A program made the translations under genes and the position numbers. Shown in pieces: positions 36,112 through 44,272 of a stretch of 64,000 nt of DNA (position 1 is its first letter; each line of letters begins with the position of its first letter). Below the pieces are notes generated by a model. It was given only the letters and a program-made list of their open reading frames with translations. It did not search any database and was not told where the DNA came from. The stretch lies in assembly GCA_964570935.1 (NCBI GenBank), contig CAZMZP010000077.1:13485-77484 (forward strand). Direction: 5' to 3'. This stretch comes from JAFGJU01 sp964570935 (GTDB taxonomy: Bacteria > Eisenbacteria > RBG-16-71-46 > JAFGJU01).

Positions 36112-36147
36112 AAAAAAGCGGGCCGTCTTAACGAAGACGACCCGCTT
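36112..36147 (-). terminator. Rho-independent terminator of the large metalloprotease gene
   Basis: A 14-bp stem (AAGCGGGTCGTCTT/AAGACGGCCCGCTT, one G-U pair) with a 4-nt loop runs into a T6 tract on the minus strand. Confidence 0.9.
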
Positions 36148-36178
36148 GTGATGTTTTTTCCGCCTGTAGGAGTTGGGA

Positions 36179-39169
36179 TTATCTGAGAAGGACCATTTTC
36201 CGGGCGGCGGACTCCCGCTCGCTCTCAAGTACGTAACTGTATACACCCGAGGCAACTAGCCTGCCCGACGTGTCCCTTCCGTCCCAGGACGCGGTGTGTC
36301 CGCCCGCGGCGAGCGGACCGTCAACCAGCGTCCTAACCAGCCGGCCCGAGACGTCGAACACTCTCAGGGACGCGCTGCCGGCGCGGTCAAGGGTAAACAC
36401 GATGCTGGTCAGCGGGTTGAAGGGGTTGGGATAGTTCTGGCGGAGGCCGAACCCGGCGACCGACGGCGTTCCGCCCACGCCGATGGGGGCCGGAATTCTG
36501 AACAGGCCGTCGCTCACGTCCTCTGTCCAGTTGAGCCAGCTGTCGAAAGCCACGACCTTGATGACACAGCTGTCCGACGGGGTCTCAGGAATCTGCCACG
36601 TGTAAGTGGAGTCGTTCTCCTCGCGGACCGCGAGCGTTTCAGGGAAGCTCACCCCTCCGTCGCCCGAGAACAGGATGCTGACCGAGTCCACGTGCACGTT
36701 GTCGGACGCGACCCAGGTGATTTCGTGCTGAGTCCCCGAAACCCATTCCTCCCCTCCGTCCGGGCTGGTCACTTCGACTGCCGGCGGCTGGTAATCCTGC
36801 GGCAGCATCAGCCACTCCAGCACCTTGTCCATGACCACCGCGCGGTTGTTCGGAGCCGTGCCGTCGGCTACGGCCTCGAACGGGAAGGCAAAGAACACAA
36901 CCTTGTAAGGCGCCGTTCCCACCGCCGGAAAACGCAGCGCCCCCGGATAGGCGGTGTTGTTGAGGAACACCGTCGCGGAGCGGCCGTCGGGAGTGATGTC
37001 ATCGGAATAGTTCATCAGCGGATACACGTAGCTCGTGCCGAGGCTCATCCCGTTGCTTATGGGGTCTCCTGCCACGCCCGTCTCGATGCTGCTGGAGGTC
37101 TCGCCCGTGAAGGCGGTCACGTGAAGCATGTCCTGCGCGAAATCCTCGAACCTCTCGAGCAGGTAGTCCTGAGACGACAGGAACAGATTCCCGCCCCGGT
37201 TCAGGTATGAGGTCAGGTTCCTCTCGTCCAGGCCGGTGAGGGTGAGGTCGCGCTCGAGTGACGTGAACCAGACGACCACTTCTCTCTTGGTGAGGTCGCT
37301 CAGAGCCGGCGACCCTTTGGTCTTCACGTTCCAGTAATAGTAGCCGTACCCGCCGGCAGTGAGCGCGTTCTGGTAGTACGTTTCATACGTGTAGCCGTTG
37401 TCGTCGTCAACCAGAAGAACGGGTTCCAGGCCGATCTGTATGTCGAAGCTGGACGTTGTGTCGTACCCGGAGCCCACGATGTTCAAGGTGAAGGTCGCCA
37501 CGTGGGCGTTGGGTGTACCCGGAGAGGCGCTGAACGCGTACGCCGTCGCACCAGTGGAGGTCTGGTCAAGAACCATGTTGGAGAAGATGGAGTAGTTGCC
37601 CGTTATGGTTATGTACGGGTCAGCCGTCGTGAGAGTGGCCGAGACGCCAGTGACCGGAAGCCCCCAGTTCTTCAGAGTGAGCGGCATCGTGATGCTCTCG
37701 CCCGGGTCCGCCATCCCGTTACCGTTGCCGGTCGGGTCCTGGATGACGTGCGAGGAGTACTTGACTATGGGCCCGCTCAGCCAGCCGACGTGACCCGGAG
37801 TGTACGCGCAGAGGGCATCATCGCTGCCTCTCATCATGCACGCCACGGCCTGCGGGTTACAGAACTCGCAGTTGCCGTTGTTGATGCCGTGGCTGCAGAG
37901 ACCGCAGCTGGTGCATCCGCCGTAGCCGGCCACGTAGTACTCGTCGCAGGCGCGGAAGATGTGCCCGGTCTCATGAGAATAGACCGTGTTGAACGGCCAG
38001 CTGAAGGACCTGTAAAGGAGGTTCGAATACGGGCCTCCGAAATACGCCCATGCGGAGTATCCGTCCGTGAAGGCCGTCCCGGCGGGCGGCGGGTTGTACT
38101 CAATGAAGCTCGAGAACGCCCAGTTGGTGCCGTAGTTCGTCTTCGCCCAGGTGTTGTAGGCGGTGACGCGGTCGTAGTGAGAGCCGGACGAATATCCGAA
38201 GCTGGCCATGATCTCCGCCACCCAGTTGGGCGTGTCGGAGGAAGCGTGCAGTATGGGTTCGTAGCCGGTCTGGCAGCGGACGTCGGTGCCGGGAAAGTAG
38301 TACACGGTGAAGGACACCGTCTTGCCGTAGGTGGCGGCCTTGTTGACCCACCACGTGAGTCCCGATATGGCGCTGCTCACGGTGTTGTTGAGCTGTGTCG
38401 TGCCCCATGTGTAGGTGTTGGGGTCCATCGAGCCGTCGCTCTCCACGAAGAAGAGTGTTACGGTGACCGTGCCGACCATGTTGTCGCTGTTCCCGAGCAC
38501 CCCGAACACGCTCGGGTCGCCCGAAAGCCGCTCGGCCTCGGCGGTCGCGTCGTACCCGACCGACTTGAGGTTCTCGAGATAGGCGTCCAGGTCGAGCTGC
38601 GGCGGCTCGAACGAGTCGTTGATGAGGGGCTCGCGCTCGAGCGGCTCGCCCGACGGAGAGAAGAGAGATTCATCGCGCTGCCTGAGCAGTTCCTGTCTCC
38701 AGCTGCCCGAGGCGACGGAGTTGAAGAACAGCGCCGCCGTGGCGTTTGTCTCGTCTCGACCGCGAAGCCTCTCGACGACTGCCTCGGCCACGGGGACCCT
38801 GTAAACGCCTTCCACGCCCGGAATGGACAGCACTTCTGCCTCCAGTTCCGCCGGCACCCAGCCCAGGACCACACCGGGCGGAACCGCCACGGCCACCCTC
38901 GCGCCGGCCGCCTGAATCGCGTCACGGACAGACGCGAAGGCGCGGACATCCTCAGTCGAGAGGAGCACCAGCGTGTACCCGTCTGTCCAGCCGAACATAC
39001 CGACCTCGGAATCAGCCGCTGGCCGGGCTTCGGACTCGTTGGCTGCGACGGGCGCGGAAACAACAGCGAGGGAAAGCAAAAAGACAAGACCCGCTGCCGC
39101 GAAGCCGCGTGCACGGGAAAGGGGTGCGGACGCACTGCGCACGATATACCTCCTGAAGATGGATCGCAT
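36179..39169 (-). CDS. Large secreted zinc metallopeptidase with FlgD-like C-terminus
   Basis: The 996-residue protein has a signal peptide and an N-terminal ~200-residue region likely to be a propeptide. A metallopeptidase core contains VYSHETGHIFRACDEYY (HExxH around residue 397 with a downstream DEY), reminiscent of M64/M66-type gluzincins. A Cys-rich patch follows (CTSCGLCSHGINNGNCEFC). Then come a CARDB-like beta domain (DPGESITMPLTLKNWG), a GATase/ThuA-like Rossmann segment (VLLVDDDNGYTYETYY) and an Ig-like domain. The chain ends with NYPNPFNPLTSIVF and a FlgD-like domain (ARKMVLLR). ATG 39169 was preferred to 39184 because the -10 box would put the latter at or before the transcript start. 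Confidence 0.75.
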   Translation of the reverse strand: MRSIFRRYIVRSASAPLSRARGFAAAGLVFLLSLAVVSAPVAANESEARPAADSEVGMFGWTDGYTLVLLSTEDVRAFASVRDAIQAAGARVAVAVPPGVVLGWVPAELEAEVLSIPGVEGVYRVPVAEAVVERLRGRDETNATAALFFNSVASGSWRQELLRQRDESLFSPSGEPLEREPLINDSFEPPQLDLDAYLENLKSVGYDATAEAERLSGDPSVFGVLGNSDNMVGTVTVTLFFVESDGSMDPNTYTWGTTQLNNTVSSAISGLTWWVNKAATYGKTVSFTVYYFPGTDVRCQTGYEPILHASSDTPNWVAEIMASFGYSSGSHYDRVTAYNTWAKTNYGTNWAFSSFIEYNPPPAGTAFTDGYSAWAYFGGPYSNLLYRSFSWPFNTVYSHETGHIFRACDEYYVAGYGGCTSCGLCSHGINNGNCEFCNPQAVACMMRGSDDALCAYTPGHVGWLSGPIVKYSSHVIQDPTGNGNGMADPGESITMPLTLKNWGLPVTGVSATLTTADPYITITGNYSIFSNMVLDQTSTGATAYAFSASPGTPNAHVATFTLNIVGSGYDTTSSFDIQIGLEPVLLVDDDNGYTYETYYQNALTAGGYGYYYWNVKTKGSPALSDLTKREVVVWFTSLERDLTLTGLDERNLTSYLNRGGNLFLSSQDYLLERFEDFAQDMLHVTAFTGETSSSIETGVAGDPISNGMSLGTSYVYPLMNYSDDITPDGRSATVFLNNTAYPGALRFPAVGTAPYKVVFFAFPFEAVADGTAPNNRAVVMDKVLEWLMLPQDYQPPAVEVTSPDGGEEWVSGTQHEITWVASDNVHVDSVSILFSGDGGVSFPETLAVREENDSTYTWQIPETPSDSCVIKVVAFDSWLNWTEDVSDGLFRIPAPIGVGGTPSVAGFGLRQNYPNPFNPLTSIVFTLDRAGSASLRVFDVSGRLVRTLVDGPLAAGGHTASWDGRDTSGRLVASGVYSYVLESERESAARKMVLLR

Positions 39170-39186
39170 GTCGTAACTTTGCATAG

Positions 39187-39192
39187 ATTATA
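39187..39192 (-). promoter_or_regulatory. Consensus -10 box (TATAAT) for the metallopeptidase
   Basis: A perfect TATAAT lies 17 nt before ATG 39169; no good -35 is present. The predicted leader is only ~10 nt. Confidence 0.55.
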
Positions 39193-39280
39193 CCACTTCG
39201 GGGGGGTCGTTTTCCAGAGTCTGGTGGGGATATAGAGGGGGCGTCCCGGCGCCAAGGCCGCGCGGCGCCAAGGCGGCGCC

Positions 39281-39496
39281 AGGTTAGGGCGGCACCGCGG
39301 CCGCGCGAGGTTAGGGTGGCACGGCCTCCGCGCGGGGTTAGGGTGGCAGGGCCTCCGCGCGAGGCTGCCGGGGCACGGAGTCACTGGGGCACGGCCTCCG
39401 CGCGAGGCTACCGGGGCATGGAGTTACCGTGGCACGGCGCCCGCGCAGGCTTCCGGGGCACGGAGTCACTGGGGCACGGCGCCCGCGCAGGCTTCC
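39281..39496. repeat. Two-unit tandem repeat array overlapping a gene end
   Basis: Three 27-bp units (AGGTTAGGGTGGCACGGCC... type) are followed by units of 43, 42 and 42 bp (AGGCTnCCGGGGCACGGAG... type) and a partial copy. All end in CCGCGC(G). The longer unit looks like the short one expanded by a second GGGGCACGG core. The array runs into the 3' end of the GT39 gene and supplies its last ~8 codons and stop. The ~40 bp before it are related GGCGCCAAGGC-type low-complexity sequence. Confidence 0.85.
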
Positions 39497-41565
39497 ATCT
39501 CCACTTCGGGGAAGAGCACCGACTTCAGCTTCTCCGGGCTGAAAACGAAGATGCTGAACCCGACCCTGGCGTCCTCGCGGCCCTGGATCTTCTTGAGCCA
39601 CGGCGCGTATTTCAGCAGGGACGCGTAGCTCGTCACGCTCATGGCCCACTTCTCGCCGAAATACTGCAGGGAGGTTTCAGAGTCCTGGAGGTTCTGGAAA
39701 TCCGCCAGAGTCAGCGGCGCGTAGTTAAGGCCGTAGTACGCCGGGTCGGCCGTGCCGAAGTAGAGGAGTCTCAGCGACTCTACGTGGTTGCGCTCCGCAT
39801 AGTCCCGCAGGCGCTTCAGGTCTTGTCCCCAGTCCAGGTTCGAGTCCACCAGCCAGTTCACTCCACCCTTTGGCCCTCCTGCCAGCTCGTTGAAATACGC
39901 GAGGTGGTGCGGGCTCACCACCGCGCTCTCGAGGCAGAACCAGGCCAGCAGCAGCAGAGAGAGCAGGAACCTGGGCTTTAGCCAGTCCCGCGCGTGCGAG
40001 GTCTCGTCGGGACTAGAAACGCCCTGGCTCTCAACACCCGCGTGCTCGGGAGCGGGTTCGGGAGCGGACTCAGAAGCGGGCCTCGAGTCTTGCCGCGCCA
40101 CAACGCTGCCCAGCAGGACGTAGAAGAACGGCAGAATGAAGAGCAGGTGCCTGAAGCCGATGTTGAGACGCACGAACGCCATGCTCCAGAGGAGTGTCAC
40201 GACCGGGATGCAGATGAGGACTAGTTCCGCCGAAGACAGCGGACGACGACGTCTCACTCCCAGATACACGGCGAGTCCCATCAGCAGGAACAACGGCAAG
40301 GGTTCCTTGACGAGAAGCGTGATCGGAAAGTAGTACCACCATCCTCCCAGTTTCCATTCGCCGCGGAGATAGGCCAGGTGCCCGCGCTTGAAGTGGAAGT
40401 GGTTGAACAAAGTCCCGACGACGTAGCGTGGAAGCGGCACGGTCGCGGCCAGGCTTTGGGCCATCGCGCTCAGTCTGGGATTGCCGAATACGAACACGCC
40501 TCCCTCTCCGAACTTAGCTATCTTGCCCTGGACCGCGGGGTAGTCGAGCACGGGCTTCATCGTCAGACCTGAGCTCATCAGAGCGATGAGACCGCCTACG
40601 ACGAGTATCACGACGCAGTAGCCGAGCAGCAGCTTCAGCTTCCGCGCATCGCGGCCGGTCCAGACCCTTCCGCGGTCCGACGGGGTGGCTCCGCCGGACG
40701 AGGCGGCGCGACCCGACGGGAAAGCGCCATCCGACGGAGCGGCGTGGCTCCGCTTCCTGAGGCCCCAGACAACGGCGATCAGCAGGAATGAGATCACGAA
40801 TATCAGACCGGAGTATTTCGACGACAGCCCGAGTCCCAGGAAGAGCGCAGAAAGGAGCGCGATCCTGCGGCCCGGCGCCTCCAGCAGCCGCCAGAAGTAG
40901 TAGGCAGAAATGAACGAGAACGAGGCCAGCGCCATCTCCGTCGTCGCCAGCCTGCCGTGGGCCAGGATGTCGGGCGAAAAGGCGTACAGCACCAGGGAGA
41001 ACCAGGCTGCCCTCGGACCGTAGAGCTCCCTGGACCACTTGAACACGAAGAAACCCAGCAGGAGGCACAGAAGCACGGACGGAAACCTGGCCCAGAACAG
41101 AATCGAGTCGGCGTCGTTGCCCGAATGAAACATGAACTCCCTGGCGAACGTCCAGTCGTCCGCCTTGCGCCAGCTCTCCGTGTCGAGGTTTAGGTTCGGC
41201 CGGATGGCCAGCAGCGGCAGGGCCATCAGGACTCTGGCCAGCGGGGGCTGCGCCAGGCTCATCCTGAAGTCTCCCGTCGTCAGGTACGAATACCCGCAGG
41301 CTATGTGGTTGGACTCGTCGTACGTGGGCGAGTCCTTCTGCATGATGAGCACGGACTGGAAGAAGACCAGGGCAAGCACCGCGAAGAGCAGCGGATTGAA
41401 GCGACGCGTGACCGCGCCGGGCGCCGCGGGAGGCCGGGACAGAAGCATGCGCGCCAGCGGCCACAGGATCACGAGCACACACGCGGCGACAACGCCGAAC
41501 ACCCAGGCGAGCTCGCCCGGAGTGAAGGCCAGCAGTTTCGCGAAGAAGAGTGAGCTAGTCGGCAC
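39466..41565 (-). CDS. GT39/PMT-type membrane glycosyltransferase
   Basis: The 699-residue protein has about ten membrane helices. The first large loop carries DSPTYDESNHI, a further QPPLARVLMALPLL and, later, LVKEPLPLFLL and RLNIGFRHLLFILPFFYVLLG, the pattern of dolichyl/undecaprenyl-phosphate-sugar glycosyltransferases (PMT_2/ArnT-like). It likely transfers a sugar from a polyprenyl carrier to protein or lipid on the periplasmic side. Two Ser/Pro-rich inserts (APSDGAFPSGRAASSGG and ASESAPEPAPEHAG) are repeat-like. Its final residues (ACAGAVPQ) are encoded by the adjacent tandem repeat. The start overlaps the GT9 gene's end by 11 nt, so the two form an operon. Confidence 0.8.
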   Translation of the reverse strand: MPTSSLFFAKLLAFTPGELAWVFGVVAACVLVILWPLARMLLSRPPAAPGAVTRRFNPLLFAVLALVFFQSVLIMQKDSPTYDESNHIACGYSYLTTGDFRMSLAQPPLARVLMALPLLAIRPNLNLDTESWRKADDWTFAREFMFHSGNDADSILFWARFPSVLLCLLLGFFVFKWSRELYGPRAAWFSLVLYAFSPDILAHGRLATTEMALASFSFISAYYFWRLLEAPGRRIALLSALFLGLGLSSKYSGLIFVISFLLIAVVWGLRKRSHAAPSDGAFPSGRAASSGGATPSDRGRVWTGRDARKLKLLLGYCVVILVVGGLIALMSSGLTMKPVLDYPAVQGKIAKFGEGGVFVFGNPRLSAMAQSLAATVPLPRYVVGTLFNHFHFKRGHLAYLRGEWKLGGWWYYFPITLLVKEPLPLFLLMGLAVYLGVRRRRPLSSAELVLICIPVVTLLWSMAFVRLNIGFRHLLFILPFFYVLLGSVVARQDSRPASESAPEPAPEHAGVESQGVSSPDETSHARDWLKPRFLLSLLLLAWFCLESAVVSPHHLAYFNELAGGPKGGVNWLVDSNLDWGQDLKRLRDYAERNHVESLRLLYFGTADPAYYGLNYAPLTLADFQNLQDSETSLQYFGEKWAMSVTSYASLLKYAPWLKKIQGREDARVGFSIFVFSPEKLKSVLFPEVEMEACAGAVPQ

Positions 41566-42793
41566 GGGCCGCTCCTTTCGACGAGAGCATTTCGACGGCA
41601 GCGGCGACGATTTCTTTCTGGTCGAGCCGCAGGAGGTCCGCCCCGGGCGCGCGCAGAGTCCTCACGCACGCGCTGAGGGGCGCCCAGCCCGTGGGGTCGG
41701 TCGGCCCGAACAGGGCCAGCGTCGGGCAGCCCACTGCCGCGGCCACGTGAAGCACACCGGTGTCGTTGCACACGAGGAGGTCCAGCCGTTTCATCACCGC
41801 CGCCACTCTGCCGATCGTCTCTCCAGTCAGCAGGACCGGCCGGAACTCGAGTTCCTTCATCAGTTCGTTCAGCACTTCGGCGTCCGAGGGCCCGGCCATT
41901 ACCAGGACTCTCGAGCCGTCACGAGCGTTCAGGGCTCGAGCCAGCTCCGCGAACCGGGCGGCGGGCCACCTGTTCTTCTTCTTCCCCGCCCCGGGATGAA
42001 TCGCGATGAGGGCGGACGGATTGCCTTCCGCGGCTTGCAGGCCCGACGTGAATTCGCGCGCGAACTTCTCGTCGTCCTCGCTGGGAACCATTACGGGAGA
42101 CAAGTCCCGCGTTGTGATCTTGAAGTGTTCCAGCAGACCGAGGCCCAGCCTAGTCTGGTGCACCGTAGCATCGTGTATCGGAATCGCGAAATGGAAGGCG
42201 CCGTCCACGAACCCCAGGCCGAAGCTCTCTCCGCTGTAAGTCACCCTGAACCTGGCACCACTCACAATGCACAGGATGGCACTCGTCACGGAAAGCGAAA
42301 CGGTCGAGAGTGCGACGGCCACGTCAAAGCGGCCCTTTCTCAGTGTCGAGACGAACCGGAATAGCTCCAGCGGCCTGGCCTTGAACGTCTTCTTGCTGTA
42401 GACCAGGACCTCGTCAACGTGCGGGTTGCGGCGCACGACGGCTTCGTTCTCGTCGCTGGCCACGAGCGTTATCCGACTTCCCGGCAGGCACTCCCGCAGA
42501 GCCCTCAGGCACGGCGTCGCCAGCAGCATGTCGCCCATCTGGTTCTGCTGCCTGACGACGAGCACGCGCGGCGCGGGGCCGACGGCCCGGAAGGGATTCC
42601 CTTTGAACTGCCTCGCCTTCACCGGCCTGAACAGCAAGGAGGCAAGGGCCAGCCTTATTCTTCTTCCTGCTTTCTCAGCCAAGGCGCCTCTGTAAGGGGC
42701 TGCTGCCCCGGTTGTCCCGCGTTCAATCGCTCTGACTGGCCGGGTCCGCGCAAGACTGGCGGGCCGCGGCCGCGCACATCTACCAGTTAGCAT
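41555..42793 (-). CDS. GT9 heptosyltransferase-like protein
   Basis: The GT-B fold shows VLVVRQQNQMGDMLLATPCLRAL at the start of the first Rossmann domain. In the second are IAIHPGAGKKKNRWP, VMAGPSDAEV and the ADP-heptose-site region LLVCNDTGVLHVAAAVGCPTLALFG, all typical of lipopolysaccharide heptosyltransferases (WaaC/WaaF/RfaQ). It probably adds heptose or a related sugar to lipid A core or another glycan. The N-terminal ~60 residues before the GT9 core are basic and may be partly untranslated: a TTG at LAEKAGRR with AGAGG upstream is an alternative start to ATG 42793. It is divergent from two CapK-like genes. Confidence 0.8.
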   Translation of the reverse strand: MLTGRCARPRPASLARTRPVRAIERGTTGAAAPYRGALAEKAGRRIRLALASLLFRPVKARQFKGNPFRAVGPAPRVLVVRQQNQMGDMLLATPCLRALRECLPGSRITLVASDENEAVVRRNPHVDEVLVYSKKTFKARPLELFRFVSTLRKGRFDVAVALSTVSLSVTSAILCIVSGARFRVTYSGESFGLGFVDGAFHFAIPIHDATVHQTRLGLGLLEHFKITTRDLSPVMVPSEDDEKFAREFTSGLQAAEGNPSALIAIHPGAGKKKNRWPAARFAELARALNARDGSRVLVMAGPSDAEVLNELMKELEFRPVLLTGETIGRVAAVMKRLDLLVCNDTGVLHVAAAVGCPTLALFGPTDPTGWAPLSACVRTLRAPGADLLRLDQKEIVAAAVEMLSSKGAARAD

Positions 42794-42861
42794 GATTGTG
42801 AGGAATCGTCAAGCAACGCGGGCGCGTTGGGCGGCGCGGGCCTCGTTTTCCACAACTCCAC

Positions 42862-42890
42862 TCGACAGTGCTCGGGCCAAATGCTATTCT
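42862..42890 (+). promoter_or_regulatory. Extended -10 promoter for the CapK-like genes
   Basis: TCGACA and TATTCT are 17 nt apart, with TG one base before the -10. The predicted transcript start (~42897) is next to ATG 42899, which has no ribosome-binding site, so the mRNA may be leaderless. Confidence 0.55.
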
Positions 42891-42898
42891 GCAGTCCC

Positions 42899-44272
42899 AT
42901 GGACCTATTCGGTGTGCTCGCAAGAAAAGCCCTGTATCCGGCGTTTGTGGCCCTCAAGCGCGAGACGCATCTCTGTCACCTGAGGGAGATGGAGCGGACC
43001 CAGTATCTCCCCAAGGACAGACTCGAGACCCTCCAGTTCGAGAGACTGCGCCGTATCCTGGACCACGCAGCGGCACACTGTCCGTTTTACGCGAGGCGCT
43101 TCGCGGAGTACGGCGTGGGGCCGTCGTCGCTCAAGGAGCCCGGCGACATCCGGAAGTTTCCCGTCCTCAGGAAAAAGGACATACAGGCGAGCGGCCCCGA
43201 CATGCTGGCGTCCAACGTGCCCCGCTCGCACCTGGTGGAGAACCGCACTGGCGGCTCGACCGGGAAGCCCCTCCACTTCTACGTCGACCTGGAGCGCATG
43301 GAGAGCAGGAAGGCCGCTACAATACGGCACAACCGCTGGGCCGGATACGACATCGCGGACAGGGCTGGGATAATCTGGGGGTCCACTCGCGACCTTGCGG
43401 CGGTGTTCGAGGGCAGGCTCCCGCTCCGTAGCGCGGTGTTCGAACGCTCACTCGTCCTGGACGCCTCGTGCCTGTCCCGGCAGAGCATGCACGATTTCGC
43501 GGACAGACTGGTCGGGTACAAGCCAAGGGTCATCCTGGCCTACGCGCATTCGGCCTACCTGTTCGCGTCCGTCCTCGAGGCGAGCAGTCTGAGAAGAATC
43601 TCCCCCCACTCAGTCATAACCACCGCTGAGATGCTGTACCCGCACCAGCGGGAAAAGATAGAGAGAGTCTTCGGCTGCGGGGTGTTCGACAGATACGGCT
43701 CGCGCGAGACGAGCGTCATAGCCAGCGAGTGCGACTCTCACTCCGGGCTCCACATAAACGCCGAGTGTCTGCTCCTGGAGACGTTGGACGACGGAGAACC
43801 CGCCGCTCGGGGCGAACCCGGAGAAATCATAATCACGGACCTTCTCAACTTCGGCATGCCGTTCATCAGGTATGCGATAGAGGATTGGGCCACGCTGTCG
43901 CCCGACGCCTGCCCATGCGGCAGGACGCTTCCGCTCCTGAGCGCGCTGCAGGGGCGCACTACCGACTTCATCAGGACTCCGGAGGGAAAGTTCGTGTCCG
44001 GGGCAGCCCTCACAATAAAGCTGATAGCCGACATACCCGGGATCGCCCAGGCCCAGCTCGTTCAGGATTCGCTGGAGTCGGTGAGGTTCCGAATCGTGAG
44101 GGGACCCGGTTTCACGAAAGCCTCCGAGGAGCTGCTCCTGCGGAAGGCGCGCGAGCTTATGGGAACTTCAATTCAGATCTCGACGGAGTTCTGCGAGAAC
44201 ATCCCGAGCGAACCCTCGGGAAAGTTCAGGTTCTCGGTATCCAGGGTGTGCGAGATTGAAAAGACGTCGTGA
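42899..44272 (+). CDS. Phenylacetate-CoA ligase/CapK-like adenylating enzyme (first of pair)
   Basis: The adenylate-forming core shows the P-loop-like NRTGGSTGKPLHF, the aromatic YGSRETSVIASEC and TDLLNFGMPFIRYAIED, all typical of PaaK/CapK family members. CPCGR near the C-terminal part matches the Cys motif of this family. In polysaccharide loci CapK-like proteins are proposed to activate acyl groups, but their substrates are rarely known. The start at ATG 42899 has no ribosome-binding site and would be nearly leaderless from the promoter upstream; ATG 42881 is in frame but lies within the -10 region. It overlaps the next paralogue by 17 nt. Confidence 0.8.
   Translation: MDLFGVLARKALYPAFVALKRETHLCHLREMERTQYLPKDRLETLQFERLRRILDHAAAHCPFYARRFAEYGVGPSSLKEPGDIRKFPVLRKKDIQASGPDMLASNVPRSHLVENRTGGSTGKPLHFYVDLERMESRKAATIRHNRWAGYDIADRAGIIWGSTRDLAAVFEGRLPLRSAVFERSLVLDASCLSRQSMHDFADRLVGYKPRVILAYAHSAYLFASVLEASSLRRISPHSVITTAEMLYPHQREKIERVFGCGVFDRYGSRETSVIASECDSHSGLHINAECLLLETLDDGEPAARGEPGEIIITDLLNFGMPFIRYAIEDWATLSPDACPCGRTLPLLSALQGRTTDFIRTPEGKFVSGAALTIKLIADIPGIAQAQLVQDSLESVRFRIVRGPGFTKASEELLLRKARELMGTSIQISTEFCENIPSEPSGKFRFSVSRVCEIEKTS

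Noticed and set aside
38020..38032. GGTTCGAATAC resembling a tRNA T-loop
   Set aside because: It lies inside the metallopeptidase coding region and no cloverleaf can be built around it.
37502..39235. Long open frame on the plus strand antisense to the metallopeptidase
   Set aside because: It is Arg/Val/Gly-rich with no domain, in a GC-rich region where opposite-strand frames stay open; the minus-strand gene has clear motifs.
39281..39496. CRISPR array
   Set aside because: Units are contiguous without unique spacers and vary in length (27 and 42-43 bp); it is a tandem repeat.
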